Shown here piece by piece: positions 45,664 through 59,072 of a DNA stretch of 64,000 nt. The notes below the pieces were generated by a model that saw only the letters and a list, made by a program, of their open reading frames with translations, was not told where the DNA came from and did no database searches. This stretch comes from Myotis daubentonii (Eukaryota; Chordata; Mammalia; Chiroptera; Vespertilionidae), in the NCBI RefSeq assembly GCF_963259705.1, contig NC_081844.1:106418671-106482670 (forward strand), given 5' to 3'. Each line of letters begins with the position of its first letter. Within the stretch, counting starts at the first letter, position 1. The position numbers and the translations under genes were made by a program.

Positions 45664-47711
45664 CTACTAATCACTTCTTAATGAACACACGAGAGAAAGA
45701 ATCCATGAACTGCCTGGCTTGCCGGAACATGCTCTTAAAGGCCGCGATTGTGTTCAGTGAGGTTGTTGTTGTTGCTGGGAGCAGAGCGTGGGCATCCCAG
45801 CAGGTTCCACGTGCGGCTCACGGGCTGTGCACTGCACAGAGCTGGGGTGCCACACACACCAACTGCGGTGAGAGTGGGTGGTACCCTCTGGAGGTGCAAC
45901 ATGCCGGCCCGATCCTTGGCTGTTCCGGAAACGCCTGCAGCCTTTCAGGTGATGGGGAAGAAAAGACACAGGCTTTGGATGCAGGCTCATTTGGTTCAAA
46001 TCCCAGGTTTGCTGTTTGCCCACTGTGCGTCCCCAGGCAAGTGACTTAACCTCTCTGAGCTTCTGCAGTGAAAGGGGACTAGGTACCCACCTCCCAGGCT
46101 GCTGGGAGAATGGAACAAGGCAACATGGAAATGCCTGACCTAGTGAGTCCTGAACACCTGGAATTCTTGTTCCCCTCATCTTGCTTCCAAACTGCACATC
46201 TGGCCAGGTTTCTCCCCGACTGGCTGCAGACCCTTTCTGTCTCTGTCCCAGAAGCTGTGACACTAGGACCAGCTCTGACACAAATCAGGAAGGTCCCTTC
46301 CTCCGGGAATTATCTCACATGCTCTCATGAGGACATGCCCTGAAGCATCAGGTGTAGACGCCAAAGACTCGCAACAACAACCTGTGTGCTCATCCCAGAG
46401 CCAGATTCACGAATTCCGCGCATCCACATGGCTGGGCACCAGCAGCGGGAGCAAAGAGGCAGCTCTCGGCATCGTAACAGCAAGCCACCCCCGTGACAAA
46501 GCGAGGGAGCAGGGAAGAAAGCATCGAACAGGTCGTTAACTGACCTGCGGGGGGTCAGGATCTGACCACAGGACACAGAAAAGGACACGAGGGATAAATT
46601 CTCAGTTCGCCCAAGGATGGTGCATAACTGGTACCCCTCGGGATGCAGGGGAGAGAGACTGATGCATGATACACAGTGGCCGGGGACGGGGTGGGGAGGG
46701 GGGGGCGTACAACCTAGTGGAACCCACTGAGAACGGCTGCCAGCCCATCTCTGATCGGACACATATCCGTTCCTCGCATGGAGAATTGGGAGACCGGGGA
46801 TAGGTTTGGAAGGAGACGCGTATCACAGTTCAGATCCTTGGGTGCTTTGTGACTTTCACCACGGACACGACTTAGCCCGTTAAAATGACAGCAAGCCATT
46901 TGAAGGGTCTCATGCTGACCGACCGAGCCAGCGGGCACCTGTAGCAAGCCACTCCAGAGCAGAACGCTGAAAGCCGATCTGTAGGAATTAACAGTAGCAA
47001 TGACTTGTTTGACCTTGGGCAAGGCTCCTGGTGACTCCACTTCCCTGTCTCTAAACTGGAAAGACCATCCAGGGAAGGGAGCAGGGCCCAGCACGGCGAT
47101 CCAGGCCGAGGGCCACCCCTGGGTTTCCGTGGGACAGTCCTCAGAAGTGTGAGACTCACCGTCCTGGGCCCCCAGGTTTGGGCTCACACCCTCTGTCCCA
47201 ACAACTGGAGTTTGCTGTGTATGCCACCCCCCAGGGAGCAGGCTGCCAGCGCCCCTGGCTCAGGAGGTCTAATTTTAAACACGGGGCTCTGGGCGGACAG
47301 ATCCTGGCACCTCCAAGATGTGTGCACTAAAAAAAGATGCCCCTGAGGGCAGAGGACAGAGAGAGATCGCTCCCCCACCTCCCTCTCTCTCTCCTGCCCC
47401 CGAGTCCAGTGAGTGGCTGTCCCGGGAGGCGGGCAGGACCAGTGCCCGGGGGCAGGTCCAGGTGACCCTGTATCGCCAGCCTCCACGCTGTCTGACCCCA
47501 GGAATCCCATGGGGTTCAAATAGATCACCCGTGCCCAGCCAGTTGATTCCTAGGGATCTAGTCAGCTCTTTCCTTTCATACAAGGTCTTCATTTATTTGG
47601 AATTTTTTGTTTTACAATTTGTTTATATCAGAATCCCAAGTGAGATCTCTATCTGGTGGCTGGCTGGTATTATCTCCAAATCTCCTTTACTCTATGGATT
47701 TCCCTTCATCT

Positions 47712-47736
47712 ATTTAGTTAGTTAGTTAGTTAGTTA
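47712..47736 (+). repeat. (TTAG)n microsatellite
   Basis: Six perfect TTAG units. Confidence 0.9.
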
Positions 47737-48478
47737 TTTACTTTTTTTCTCTCTCTCTAAATTTATTTGCAGAAGAAATCAAGTTGTTTTATCAGCAGTT
47801 TCCCATACCTGGCGCTGACTGGCTGCATCCCCAGGTGCCCTCCCCCTGTTCCTCTGTCCCTGTCGTTCCTGCAAGCGGTGGTGGGACGAGGTGCTTGATG
47901 GGGTTCAGGTCTGCATTTGGGGCGAGATGACTCCAGGAGCCTCTTCCCTCAGGGGCTCGGCCAAGGCCTCTGTGTGATGGGAGCAGCTGGCTGTCCGTCC
48001 ATTCATTGGCAGGTGGGGGCGGGGCCGGGATGAGTCCCTGACTCTAACATTCTTACAATTTCAAGCAGGTATAATCTATAAATAGGACCTTCCCCTCTCC
48101 ACCCAGCTGGTGCCCCCAGTACTGTTGGTCGAGCAAAGATGGACTTCCCCTGCCTTTAGGAGCTGAATCTGTTTGGTACAGGACCGAGCACCAGGCCCTC
48201 CACACACGGCACAACCTGGGCACCCGCAAGCTTCTCAGCCTCTCCCCCAGCCTCAGCCCCAGCCCAGCCCCACACTCCCTGCTGGAAGCCGCCACAGGCC
48301 TTCCCTAAGCAATGCCCGAACTCCTGGCCCCGTGCCACCTCCTGTGCCTGAGGTGCCAGTGTCGCCCTGCAGGCTGGCTGTGGGCACGGAATAGGAGAGT
48401 TTGGCCATGGGCCTGACACTCCCATCAACCCAGTAAGGGGTCCTCCCTGCTCTCTCTGCCTCACAGCTCCCCTCAGAG

Positions 48479-48479
48479 T

Positions 48480-48520
<41 letters not shown>

Positions 48521-48644
48521 TGCTAGGTACACACACACACATGCTAGGTACACACACACTCACTGGACACACACACTCATGCTGGGTATACATACACACA
48601 CGCTGGGTATATACACACACACAGTGGGTACCCACACACGCTGG

Positions 48645-48683
<39 letters not shown>

Positions 48684-48707
48684 ATACACACACACACATG
48701 CTGGGTC
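48479..48707 (+). repeat. Compound (AC)n / CATGCTGGGTA tandem repeat
   Basis: Runs of AC are separated by copies of ATGCTAGGTAC or CGCTGGGTAT-type spacers, seven to eight units of roughly 20-36 nt. It opens Cys/Val-rich frames on the minus strand that are not genes. Confidence 0.9.
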
Positions 48708-51700
48708 CAGGCTCCAGCAGCTCTATTGTTCGGCCACTTCCCCAGCCCCAGGGGATGGCTGGGAACCAGGCCGGCCCTTCCTGCGGGGCTGACGTGAGGG
48801 CTGCGGAAGGAACAGCGTGTCTCCAGGCCCCGCTTGGGGCTTCGCATTCCATTCGTGCCCGGGGGCTGCAGGCACGTCAGCACCTCCCCGCCCCCTCCCG
48901 CGCCTCCCCCAGCCGCCCATGCCGGGTGCCGTGGGCTGTGCACCTGAGTGAGGAGAAGCCAGATCCCAGGTGTTCGCCCTGAACCTCCTTCACCTCCAGG
49001 AGAGAAGAGCGGACTCCTTCACCCATTCTACAGCGAGGAAAGTGGAGGCCAGAGCTCAGCAAGGACACTAGAGGCAACCGCGGAACTGGGCTGGCGGCTC
49101 CAGGCCTGTTCTCTCCCCCACAACTCAATACTCCCCTCCCTCCCTGTCCGCCAGGGAGCCAGGGGGCAAGGAGGGCAGCAATCTGGCCGCCAGGAGCCAG
49201 GGCGATGCCCATGGCCAGGGCTTGCCATCCCCAAAGGGGTGGCTGGAGCAGTGGGGATCCGAGCCAGTACTAAGCACCTGCTAGTGTCAGGCCTTGTGCA
49301 ATGACACTTTCTCATGTAACCCTCAGGGCATTTTGGCCAAATAGGTGTTATTTATCCCAAGTTAAGTGGTTAGAGAGTGACTGAACCCATGTTTTCCTGG
49401 GTCCGAAGCCACCCTTTTCTTCCCAGCATCATAAAATCCGGCCCCGGCGCTCAGCCAGCTGTTCCACAGTAGGCACCACCCCTGTGCCTCGGTTTCCCCA
49501 CCTGTAAACTGGCGGGGAGAGCAGTACCTACTGCACAGGACGATGATGAACAACCTGGAAGATGATGCATGTGGCTCAGCTCTGATCCTTCCCACTAATT
49601 TCACATCTGGAACTGAAAGGCGCTGGCATGGGGCTCGGGGACCAGGCCTCCCACTTTGCCTGGGTCCGAAGGGGGCCCTGGCTGCCAGACTTTTGTTGCT
49701 GAAAACGGGGGCACCTCAGGCAAACTGGGAGGGCTCGTCACCCGCAGGGCTGCTGGTGTTTTCAAAAGCCGATACTCGTCTCCGAAGGGCAGGAACAGGG
49801 CCATGTCCTGCTCCCCGTGCTGGTGAATTTTCCCAGAAGCCCTCGGGCCCCACGCCCTTTGTCCCCGTCTCCCTGCTCTGCCCTTGCAGAGCCAAAGGGA
49901 AACCAGACATTCCTAACATGAAAATTTTCCACATCCTTCAGGGCGATCTGGTGCCAGAAATAGTCAGCAGGATCTGGGAGTCAGCCCGGGCCACTAAAAA
50001 TAGCTCCCCGGGCCCCCTGGAAGGCCTGCGCCCTCTCTGCCCCGGGTGGCCTGCCACCCAATAAGCTGCCCGGCCTGGCCAGCACCTTAAATGACCATGC
50101 CCTCCGCTGGGCTGGCCGACCGAGGCCAGTGGACACGGAAAAGGCTGCTCCACTCAGCCTCCCGGCCAGCTGTCCGGCCTGCCACCCCAAGATGTCCCTC
50201 CCCTGCCCCATGGCAGCCTGCCCCTCCATCCAGACGGGCCCGGGCGCTCACACCTGGCCCATCCCTCGAGGGCTGCGCCAGGCTCCCGCAGCTGGGGCAC
50301 AGCTGCTCCGTCCCTGCCCAGCTCCACCTGCGCCCCCAGAACAGCCGCACCCGCGCTCACGTCAGACTTCCGTCTTCACAGCCTGATGCCTCCACATTCT
50401 GAAGGCAGCACTTCGGAATCTTTAGTACCTTCGCCTCCGGTTCTCACAACCCCACCCCACCCCCAAGGCGATTCTTGTCAAACTTGCTTTGTGCTGCTGT
50501 ACCTGTCCTTGGGGGTGGGGGGTGGGGGGATAAAGGTTGGATATGTACTTTCACACTATCTCCAAGGCCCCTACCTGCCTCCCATCAAGTCTGTGAGCAC
50601 CCGGGGCCCCCAGACAGGGAGGACACCTAGGGAGCAGGTGGGGGCTCCCGATGCCGGCCCCGCCTCCTGGCCGGAGCCTCACAGCCTGGTCCGGGTAGCA
50701 ACAGGCATAAGGGTGCTTTGCCCGGGGAGAGGGCTCAGGGCCGGGGCCGGGACCCCGGGGGGTGACCACCACGTGGCGTGTGTCCCGGTGCCCGCACCCC
50801 ACACTAGCCTGCCGCCCGCCTGCTCTCTGTGGGGGGAAGGGAAGCGGAAGAGGGAGTGTGTTTCGGAACCCGCCACCGAGCAGCAGGGGCCACATCCTTG
50901 TCCCAGAGAAAGCAGAAGGAGAACCACCTGCTGGGGCTGGACAAGACCCGAGCTCCGAGGAGGGAAGTGGGGTCCCGGTCAGGCACCCTCATTCATGCTC
51001 GGACCCGGGCCAGGTCCTTGCCCCTCGCTCACCCTCAGCTCCACTGGTGGTGGTGTGCACAGGGTGCCTCCCCGACCGGACGACCTGCGGTCCTGCTCAC
51101 TCATTCGTCCCCCAAATGTTTCCTGAGCACCTACTAGGCGGCAGACCTGTGCTGGGGCTGGGGGTGTGAATAAGATCGGCCGGGCCCCTGCCCAGCAACA
51201 GATGTTTACAGTGTGTGTGTCGGGGGGGGGGGGGAGCGGGGGGGCTGGGGGGCGGCAGTAAACCGTTGTTATCCTAGATCAGAAGCCAGGACCACCCTGG
51301 TGGCCTCGCTGCTCAGTGAATGGAGAGTGGTGTGGCATCAGTGAGCAAGATGCCAGGGAGGAGAAAAGGCAGGTGGGCAGGCCCTCTGGACGGGAGGGAG
51401 CCAGCCTCACAAGGGGGTGAGTGTTGTGGGGGGTGGCAGGGGAGATGAGGGGGTGATTATAGTTCCGGGCAGAGGTAAAGCTCAGTTTATTGAAATAAAA
51501 GAAATCTGTGTGGTTCATTGCAGAGGCTGGGGGAGAGGTGGATGCCGGCAGCGATGTGTATTGGGCACTGGCCCGTGCTAAACGCCATGTTTACTGGAGT
51601 CACTCACGTGACCCTCACAGCTCAGGAAGGTAGTCCTTTTGTTGGGCCGTTGCACAGACGAAGAGCCTGAGTTGAACAGCCCTCCCCTTACCCCCACTCC

Positions 51701-51984
51701 CACCTCCACCCCCAGGTCACACAGACAGAGGCAGCACCCACCTGAATCTGAACCCCATGGGCCTTGCTCTTAACGTGCTCCTCTGTCAGGGACATGACCA
51801 GCTGGGCCCAGAGAGGCCACGCAAAGGGCTGACCTTTATTCTGGGTGTGAAAGGAAGACACTGGAAGGTTCTAAGCAGAAGTGTGACTTCATGTATGAGT
51901 TATAATCAGGTTCCGTTGCAAGAAAAGCCCAGCGTTCACCGTGGTTTAAACAACATGGGAATATAGGAATATAGCTTTTTCTTA

Positions 51985-52950
51985 CCCCCAAATGCCCATC
52001 AGATTCAAGAGAAAGAGAAGACCACCCACAAACTGGGAGGCAATGTTTACACAGGCATACGCGGTAAAGGATGTTATCCAACGGATACCAAGAACGCGTA
52101 AAACTCGACGATGAGAAAACAGACAACCTGATTTTAAAAAACGGGCAAAGGATCCGAACAGACACCTCACTAACGAAGATGTAAAGAACAAACAAGCACA
52201 TGAAACGATACTCAGCCTCATACGTCATCAGGGAAATGCAAATGAAAACAACAATGAGCTATTGTTCATGCCTGTTAACACGGCCAGAACCCCAACCCTG
52301 ACCCCACCCGTGAGTGAGGATGTGAGCGACAGGAACTCCCATTCATCGCTGGTGAGAGTGGGACAGCCGCTCTGGAAGACAGCTTGTCAGTTTCTAACAA
52401 GAGTAAACACACTCCTATAGTACCAAGGGGCACTGTACTCCCTGCTATTTACCCAAAGAAGCTGAAAAAGTATGTTCACGCAAAAACCTGCCCGTGGATG
52501 TTTATGGCAGCTTTATTCGTAATCGCCAAAATTTGGAAGCAACCAACGTGTCCTTGGGTAGGTGAATGGAGAAATACACGGCGGCACATCCAGCCAGGAA
52601 TCACTTTCAGCTCTTAAATGAGCCCGGCCTGTGCGGCCCAGTGGTTGAGCGATGACCTATGATCCAGGAGGTCATGGTTTGATTCCCCGTCAGGGCACAT
52701 GCCTGGGTTCCGGGCTCGGTCCCCAGTAGGAGGTGTGCAGAAGGCAGCCGATCAGTGGTTCTCTCTCATCATGGATGTTTCTCTCTCTCTCTTCCTTTCC
52801 CTTCCTCTGTGAAATCAATAAAACATTAAAAGGAGAAAGAAATGAGCTGTAAGGTCATGGAAGGACAATGAGGAAAGTTAAGTGCATAATAGGAAGTGAA
52901 AGAAGCCAATCTGAAGAGGCTGCACATTGTATGTTTCCAAGTTTATGACA
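51985..52950 (+). mobile_element. LINE-1 fragment (ORF2 end to 3' UTR), interrupted by a Ves SINE
   Basis: The text includes CAACGGATACCAAGAACGCG, AACGGGCAAAGGATCCGAAC, TTTATGGCAGCTTTATTCG and, after the SINE, GTGAAAGAAGCCAATCTG. ORF2 is broken by many stops. Confidence 0.75.
52624..52839 (+). repeat. Ves SINE inside a LINE-1 fragment
   Basis: The head CCGGCCTGTGCGGCCCAGTGG and the remainder are standard. Direct repeats AAATGAGC (52616-52623 and 52840-52847) show insertion into the older LINE-1, which continues on the far side. Confidence 0.92.
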
Positions 52951-55689
52951 AGCTAGTGTTTTCCAGTCTTTCTTCCCTGGGAGTCCTGTCCTTGGCCTCA
53001 GGGCACCAGTGCCCACACTCTGAAAAGCCCACACAGAGGCACCGGGCTCTGGCCCATTTGCATATGAGTAGGACACCTGTGGGGACTCCCATGAGGCCTC
53101 TTGGAAATTCAGTTCTGGGGCAAGTAGGTCCGGCCTCCAACAAGTCCTGGGGCCTTTCTTCCTTCCATAAAATCTATTGAACAGCAATAAACTGGCTTCA
53201 GAACATTGCTCGTCACCTTGGGAGCAGGAGTCCTTGCTGTGCCAGACTTCTAGGGACCAAGGGCCACCTTCTCCGGAAAGCTTTTCCACCGATCCTCCCC
53301 TCTACTGGCTCCTCCCTGCATCTCCCCATCCCCTGGCCTTGCCCACACCTCCCAGGCTCCCAGATCACCACACCGAACTCATGGATCGACCCATCAATCT
53401 CCACCACTTGCCAGGAGAGCCATGGTCAGGGGCCGTGTCTTCTCCATGCCTTTGTGTCCAGCGCAGGACCTGGCACCGGTTAGAGCCCAGTAGGGGCTGG
53501 TTTCATGACTGGGCTGTGGGCGAGGGCACCTATCTCGACCAGGACCCTCTGCCTTAGCCTCTCTAGTGTCACCCACAGTGGATGCCAAACCCCAAACCAG
53601 CTGGCTCTGACAACACACACACCACCACCACCACCACCACCACCTTGAGGCTCTATCAGGCTGGCATAATTCTAGAATGAGGTCTCAAGACAACCTCCAA
53701 GTATTTCATTTATTCAACCGTTCAGCTCCCACACTATATGCCAAGCTGTGCCTTGGAGACTAGGGAGCCAGACATTGGAAAGGCATGAACCTGCCCTCAG
53801 CAGTTCCCAGTCTGCTGTCCTCTCTATTCCCTCCCTCCCTCCCTCCTTCCTCCCCGCCCCCTCACTTCTAGCCTCCCTGCCTCTGCCCCTTCGGTACATA
53901 CTGATTGGGCAACAACAGACATACAACGACACAGAGTGATGAGTGCCAGGAAGGTGCTGTTGAGCACTCCGAGGGAGAGAGCCCCCGACGCTCACTAGAG
54001 ACCTAGGACATTTCCAGGAGATTCCGCATGGAGATCTAGGCCTCCTCTAGAGGAGAGGCTGTGAGTCACGGCCCCAAGCGGCCCCACAGACTTCCCCATG
54101 AATCAGCCACTGCCCCATTCTCCCCATTACAGGCACACGCATGGGGAATTCTCCTTCCGATGGGAGGGGGAAGTATGGGGGGAGTGGTGGGAGAATGGGG
54201 ATCAGAGTGGAGACCCTGAGCAGGTTTACCACCCCTGTCCTTTCCAGAACCTCAGCCCTGACCCCAAGAATGGAACCCCCCGGGTGGCAGGCCTTGGGCC
54301 GCCAGACCCTCATGTTGCTTCCTGCTTACAAAGTGTGTTTATACACTTTACTTGCACACGACCGTGTGTTCCTGGAATGTGTCCAAGGGAAATTGCCTCA
54401 TGTGGAAGGGAAAGAGGTTGGTTTGAGCAGAAAAGAATCACTTCCCCCTCGCTGGAGCCCAGGACCTACCCAAAAAGGGGGGACATTGTTCAACATCTTC
54501 AAAGTGTTTTCATGGATTCATCACATTTATCGAGCACCCACGACATGCCAGGCGCTGTACTAAGAGCATGAGATCCCCCCGTGAACAAGACAGACAAGCC
54601 CTCAAGTCTTATATCCGAGTGGGGAAATAGGCCACACACAGACAACTGCCGGTGGTGATCAGTGCCAGGGTGAGAAATAACGCAGGAAGAAACGGGGGAC
54701 AGCCACGGCTGGGGCAGGGTGGTCGCTATTTCAGATGGGTTGGTGGTCAGGGAACAGGATGACCTTTGAACAGAGAGCAGCAGGAAGGTCAGTGCAGGCA
54801 GAGGGAAGAGCCTGGGGCCCTGAAGCTAGAGGGAACTTTGCCTGTGCCAGGAGAGCGACGGGGCCAGCGTGGCTGGAAGAGGTGAGTGAGGGGAAGAGTG
54901 GCCAAAGGTGTGGTCGGCGACCTATCAGCAAAACAAGTCAAGTCCGGTCTTACAGCCTCTGTGAGGACATGGCCTTCTTTCCTGGGTGAGGTGGGAGCCA
55001 CGGGAGGGTTTTGAGTAGAGGAGAACATGACCTGATGCGTTAGGAGTTTCACTCTGGGTTTTTAGAAGCCAAACTCCCTTTCTGTCATGGCTGACCACAT
55101 AATTCAGAACCACCTACGGATGAGGACTAGGAAGGTTGGACCAAATATTTAACAAATATCTCCGTTTGAAGGCTGGAAAGGCAGGGAGGAATGATAAAAT
55201 CAAGACCTAGGAGAAGAAAACCCAGAGAGAGCGCACAGTAGGTGGGGCCTCTTTTCCCCAAAGGGCATCTGCCTTTTGGGTATCTGAAGGGCATCTGAAA
55301 TAGGAGACTGAAAGGCTAAGAGGTGGAGCAGAGCTTTTAATAGACTCTTGAGTCTAATGGGGCAGAAAGTAGAGTTCAGGCACACCAAGAGGGATCTACT
55401 GCATCTCTAGGGTTTTATGCATATCACCCAAATAAGTAATCCAGACTTGGGGTGGGGGTGGGGGGGAGGTTGGTAAACCCCCAAGCTTTTAGTTGAACCT
55501 CCCTAAAGGATACGGCCAAAGCAGTCATCACAGAGCCTAAAGCCCAACTTCAAGTCCTCTTAAACCATCTCAGTACCTGGTTGGATTAAGGTGACCTGGG
55601 ATTCCGAGGCCTCTTGCCACCTGCAATAAAGAAAACCCTCTTTAGAAGAGGCTAACACCACCTTAAGGCAAATTATCTCTAAAAGTTTT
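52951..55689. other. Intergenic block F
   Basis: L2-like remnants at 53700-53830 (ending AGCAGTTCCCAGTC) and 54505-54640 (TTATCGAGCACCCACGACATGCCAGG). The other sequence, about 2.3 kb, holds only the CAC repeat and shows no gene. Confidence 0.55.
53612..53644 (+). repeat. (CAC)n trinucleotide repeat
   Basis: (AC)5 followed by eleven CAC/ACC units. Confidence 0.9.
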
Positions 55690-56230
55690 TATATGCAGAG
55701 CCTGACAACCAAAAATAACCAGGCATATGAAGGAATGTGTTTTGTTTTATTAAATCATGTTTTAATTTGTAAAAGCAACAGAAAGAATGGGCAATAAATA
55801 TACACACAAGAGGATCCAGATAGCTATTGGTCACAGACATTAAAATAACTGTTTAATATAAAAAGGATAGAAATGGAGAAATAACTGAGGATTTTTCTAA
55901 TGAAAGACATCAAGCCACAGATTCAAAAGCCCCACAAATCACAAGCAATATAAATATGAATAAAACTACAGACACATTCATAACGGCTACAGAAAAAAAT
56001 AAAAGACAAAGCAAAAATTCAAAACAGCCAGAAAATAAAAAATATTACCCTCATAGGGACAACACTAAGATAATCAGCTGACTTCTCAAAAGACACAACA
56101 GAAGTCAGACAACCTTGGAATGTATCTTCAACGTGGTTAAAAAAAAAGTTAGGTTGAAACTAGAATACTTTGTCCAGTGGAAACATTTTTTAATAATAAA
56201 AGTAAATAAAAACGTGTGTAGGGAAGCAGG
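55690..56230 (+). mobile_element. LINE-1/HAL1-like fragment
   Basis: AT-rich text with AGCCACAGATTCAAAAGCCCC, AACAGCCAGAAAATAAAAAA and CAGAAGTCAGACAACCTTGG follows a segment common in old LINE-1 and HAL1 elements. Reading frames are destroyed. Confidence 0.5.
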
Positions 56231-56829
56231 AACAGAGAATTTGTCCCATATGCAATGGTCAAATGACAGCTTTGGCCTCTGAGGGGCCCGGTGCAGGAGC
56301 AGGGAGGAGGACAGCATGGGACTACTGTAGCAGACACATGATGGTAGCTGGACCAGAGAGGTCGTTTCAGAAGTGATGAGAAGTGGGTATATTTTGAAAA
56401 TAGTTATGTTGTGAACACGAACTTGCCTCAATTTGCAACTAAGTTAAATATAGGTTATGAGAAAATGGGGAGAGTGAATGATGTCTTTAAAGTTTTTTGC
56501 CTGAGTTAATGGAAGGATGAAATAGCTGTTAACAACGGTGGGAAGGCCGCAGGAGGTGGTTTGGGGGTAAATGAAAGATTTTGGAATTGCCAAATTTGGA
56601 AGTTTATTGGAACAACAAATGGATATGTCAAGGAGGCTATTTGGATATACAAGTCTGCAGTTAGGGGAGAGGTTTGGGCTAGAGAATAAAATTTGATAGC
56701 TTCAATATATATATGTCCTTTTTTGCATTTTCCCCTTATCATGGTGATGATAAAATCATCAACATTTATTGTTTACTGCGTGTGGAATACTGTGCAAAAA
56801 CACTTATGTACATTATTTCATTTAATCTT

Positions 56830-56957
56830 TTTTTTTATTTAAATTCTTTATTGTTTAAAGTATTACATGAGTCTCCTTTTTCCCTCTCCCCGGCCGCTCC
56901 CACCCCGGCCACAGCACATGCCCTCACCCCCTACTGTCTGTGTCCATGGGTTATGCT
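56830..56957 (-). mobile_element. LINE-1 3' end, short reversed insertion
   Basis: Its poly-T lies at left. The minus strand ends GTAATACTTTAAACAATAAAG then poly-A. A 19-bp target duplication CATTATTTCATTTAATCTT (56811-56829 and 56958-56976) is perfect, so the insertion is well defined and fairly young. Confidence 0.85.
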
Positions 56958-57855
56958 CATTATTTCATTTAATCTTGACTGCTATCTAAAGCAAATACTT
57001 TCAGCACTCTCTTTTGAAAGCTGTGAAAACGGAGGCTTTGAAAGGAGAAGGGATCCATCCAGATCACACGGATCTTAGTTGTCTATCAGTTTTGTCCCAG
57101 GCACTTGGAACAAGATCCCAGGCTGTCTTTGTATGATTGGAACATCCACTGAGCACCTTCTAGGGGATTATGGCTTGTCTTTTGTTCGGAAGGCATGCAT
57201 ACGCACCTGCTGCTCACAAGCCCTGGGCGGAGTCCCAGGGGCTCAGAGATGCCTGAAGGGGGATGCTGGCTCTGAGAGCCTCACAAACAGGCGGCCAGCA
57301 GCAGTCACACACTCACAGCCACCGGGCTGGAGCACAGCCAGGCTGCAGCTCCTGTGTTTGGCCCCCACACACTTTCTGAAATCAGGAGGTTTTAAATAAA
57401 AACACAAATTCCCGGCTTCTTTTAAAAATAGGAAGGCCTGGCAATGCTGGGCTTACGTTTCCACTTTGAATGGCAGCTTCCCTGGGGTGAACTTCCTTGG
57501 TCTCCAGTGGCCCCGTTCTCCATGAGGTGACCTGGTTGGTCCAGGAGATGGTTGACTTCCATACCCTCGGGTTCGGCAGTGGGATGTAGCTAGAAGCACA
57601 GACACGGAAGTCTTAATGGTCAACCAAGCCTTCACCGATTGACTCATAGTTCAGCCACAGGAACAGCACGTACAAACGTAAGGGTAGCAAGGAAGAGCAT
57701 ATGGTACTCTGACCACGGCAAGTCTCAACGTGCGTGAAGGACAGCCGTGGTGGCAGGGAGAATGATGCTGGGAATGACGGCAGCGGTCACATCCTGGAGG
57801 GCCGTGGAGTACGTGCCTGAGTGGGTCTGGTCTGGAGAGTGTAACAAGTTCACAG

Positions 57856-57856
<1 letters not shown>

Positions 57857-57898
<42 letters not shown>

Positions 57899-57900
57899 CA
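57857..57900 (+). repeat. (AC)n microsatellite
   Basis: About 21 dinucleotides with one G interruption. Confidence 0.95.
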
Positions 57901-58899
57901 GAGGCTGGAAGAGGTATATGTTGAGTGTTTTGCAAATCAAAGGTCCACATATGTTGAATGAATGAATATATGAATACATGAATGAATGCACAAAGAATGA
58001 AGGAGGAGGCAGCCAACCACAAGTGTCCATTGGTGGCAGCCTTGATGAAGCTTTTACACCTGAATGTGGCCGTGTGGATTGCCAGAGTGGCAGTGAAGGG
58101 TGGGCTGGTGGGTGGGTGTCTGTGATAGGCCGTTTGTGGAGGGAGCAGTCGCCTCTCCATGACACCAACCCCCCTTCCGAAGGTGCAAGACCCCAGCTGC
58201 CCTTTCCCAGAAAGTGTCTTATTTCCTCTCCCTTCGGTCTCCCTGAACCAGCCCCGAGGAAGCACAGACATTCCAGAGCCTTCCCAGGCGTGGGTGAGGA
58301 GGGGGCTTAGCGCTGACCGTGGGCGGGAGAGGACAGATGGTCACTCCAGGCGCCTCTTACAGGAAACTGAGGCCCAGACAGGAGCACGCCTTGCAGTCCA
58401 TGGGGCAGGGCTGGTGGTCTCCAAACAAACACAGCGCGGCCCCACAGCAGTGCAGGCCTGGGTGTGTGCCTGGGTGTGTGCCTGGGGTGTGTGTCAGGAC
58501 GGAGCAGGATAACCCACGTCTGGGGGGGGGGGGGGGGGGCGCTGTTGCTCCAGTGACAGAATGGGGACCAGCTGAGTCACAAGAGGACAAGGAGCCTTTC
58601 CAAGCCTCTCTGGTGTGCTCAGAGGTGACCTCCTTTCATTTAATCCTTCAAGAGCCTTGACAGGCCAGAGGTCATTGACCCATGTTTAAACTGAGGTTTA
58701 AAGAGCTGGGTAACTTACAGTAAGTCACACGGCTGAGACGTGGCAGAGGCAGGACTTGAACTGAGGAAGACTTGGACTCAGGCCTAGCTGACCCCGAGTC
58801 AAGTGCTCTACCCACCAACCCACAAAGATCCCTGCCATGCCCCAGGTCTTTGCCGCCTGCCTCGCCTGGATCCCTCTTCCCGAACACCCCCCCCCCCAT

Positions 58900-59072
58900 T
58901 GGCCCCGGCGGGGGGCAGCTCAGCTGGTTGGACCGTCCTCCCTCTAGGGCCAAGCTTGGGGATTTGGGCACATACAGCGAATACAGAAATAAGTGGAACA
59001 ACAAATCGATGTCTCTCTCTCCCCCCCTTCCTCTCTAAGATCCATCCATCAATCAATACACTTTCAAAATAA
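58900..59072 (+). repeat. Ves SINE, GGGCAGCTCAG subfamily
   Basis: It begins near CGGCGGGGGGCAGCTCAGCTGG. The middle has AATAAGTGGAACAACAAATCGATG and the 3' end is CCTTCCTCTCTAAGATC. It is a distinct Ves-like subfamily; the left edge is uncertain because of a C run. Confidence 0.7.

Larger units (their letters stand above)
44432..51984. other. Intergenic block E
   Basis: One Ves SINE, the compound AC repeat and scattered ancient remnants: L2-like text at 45130-45380 and 51095-51190, MIR-like text at 45960-46140 (plus), 49240-49420 and 51560-51760 (minus). The rest is unique sequence without a gene I can support. Confidence 0.6.

Noticed and set aside
48156..48943. Cys/Val- and His/Thr-rich frames
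   Set aside because: Translations of the AC-based tandem repeat.
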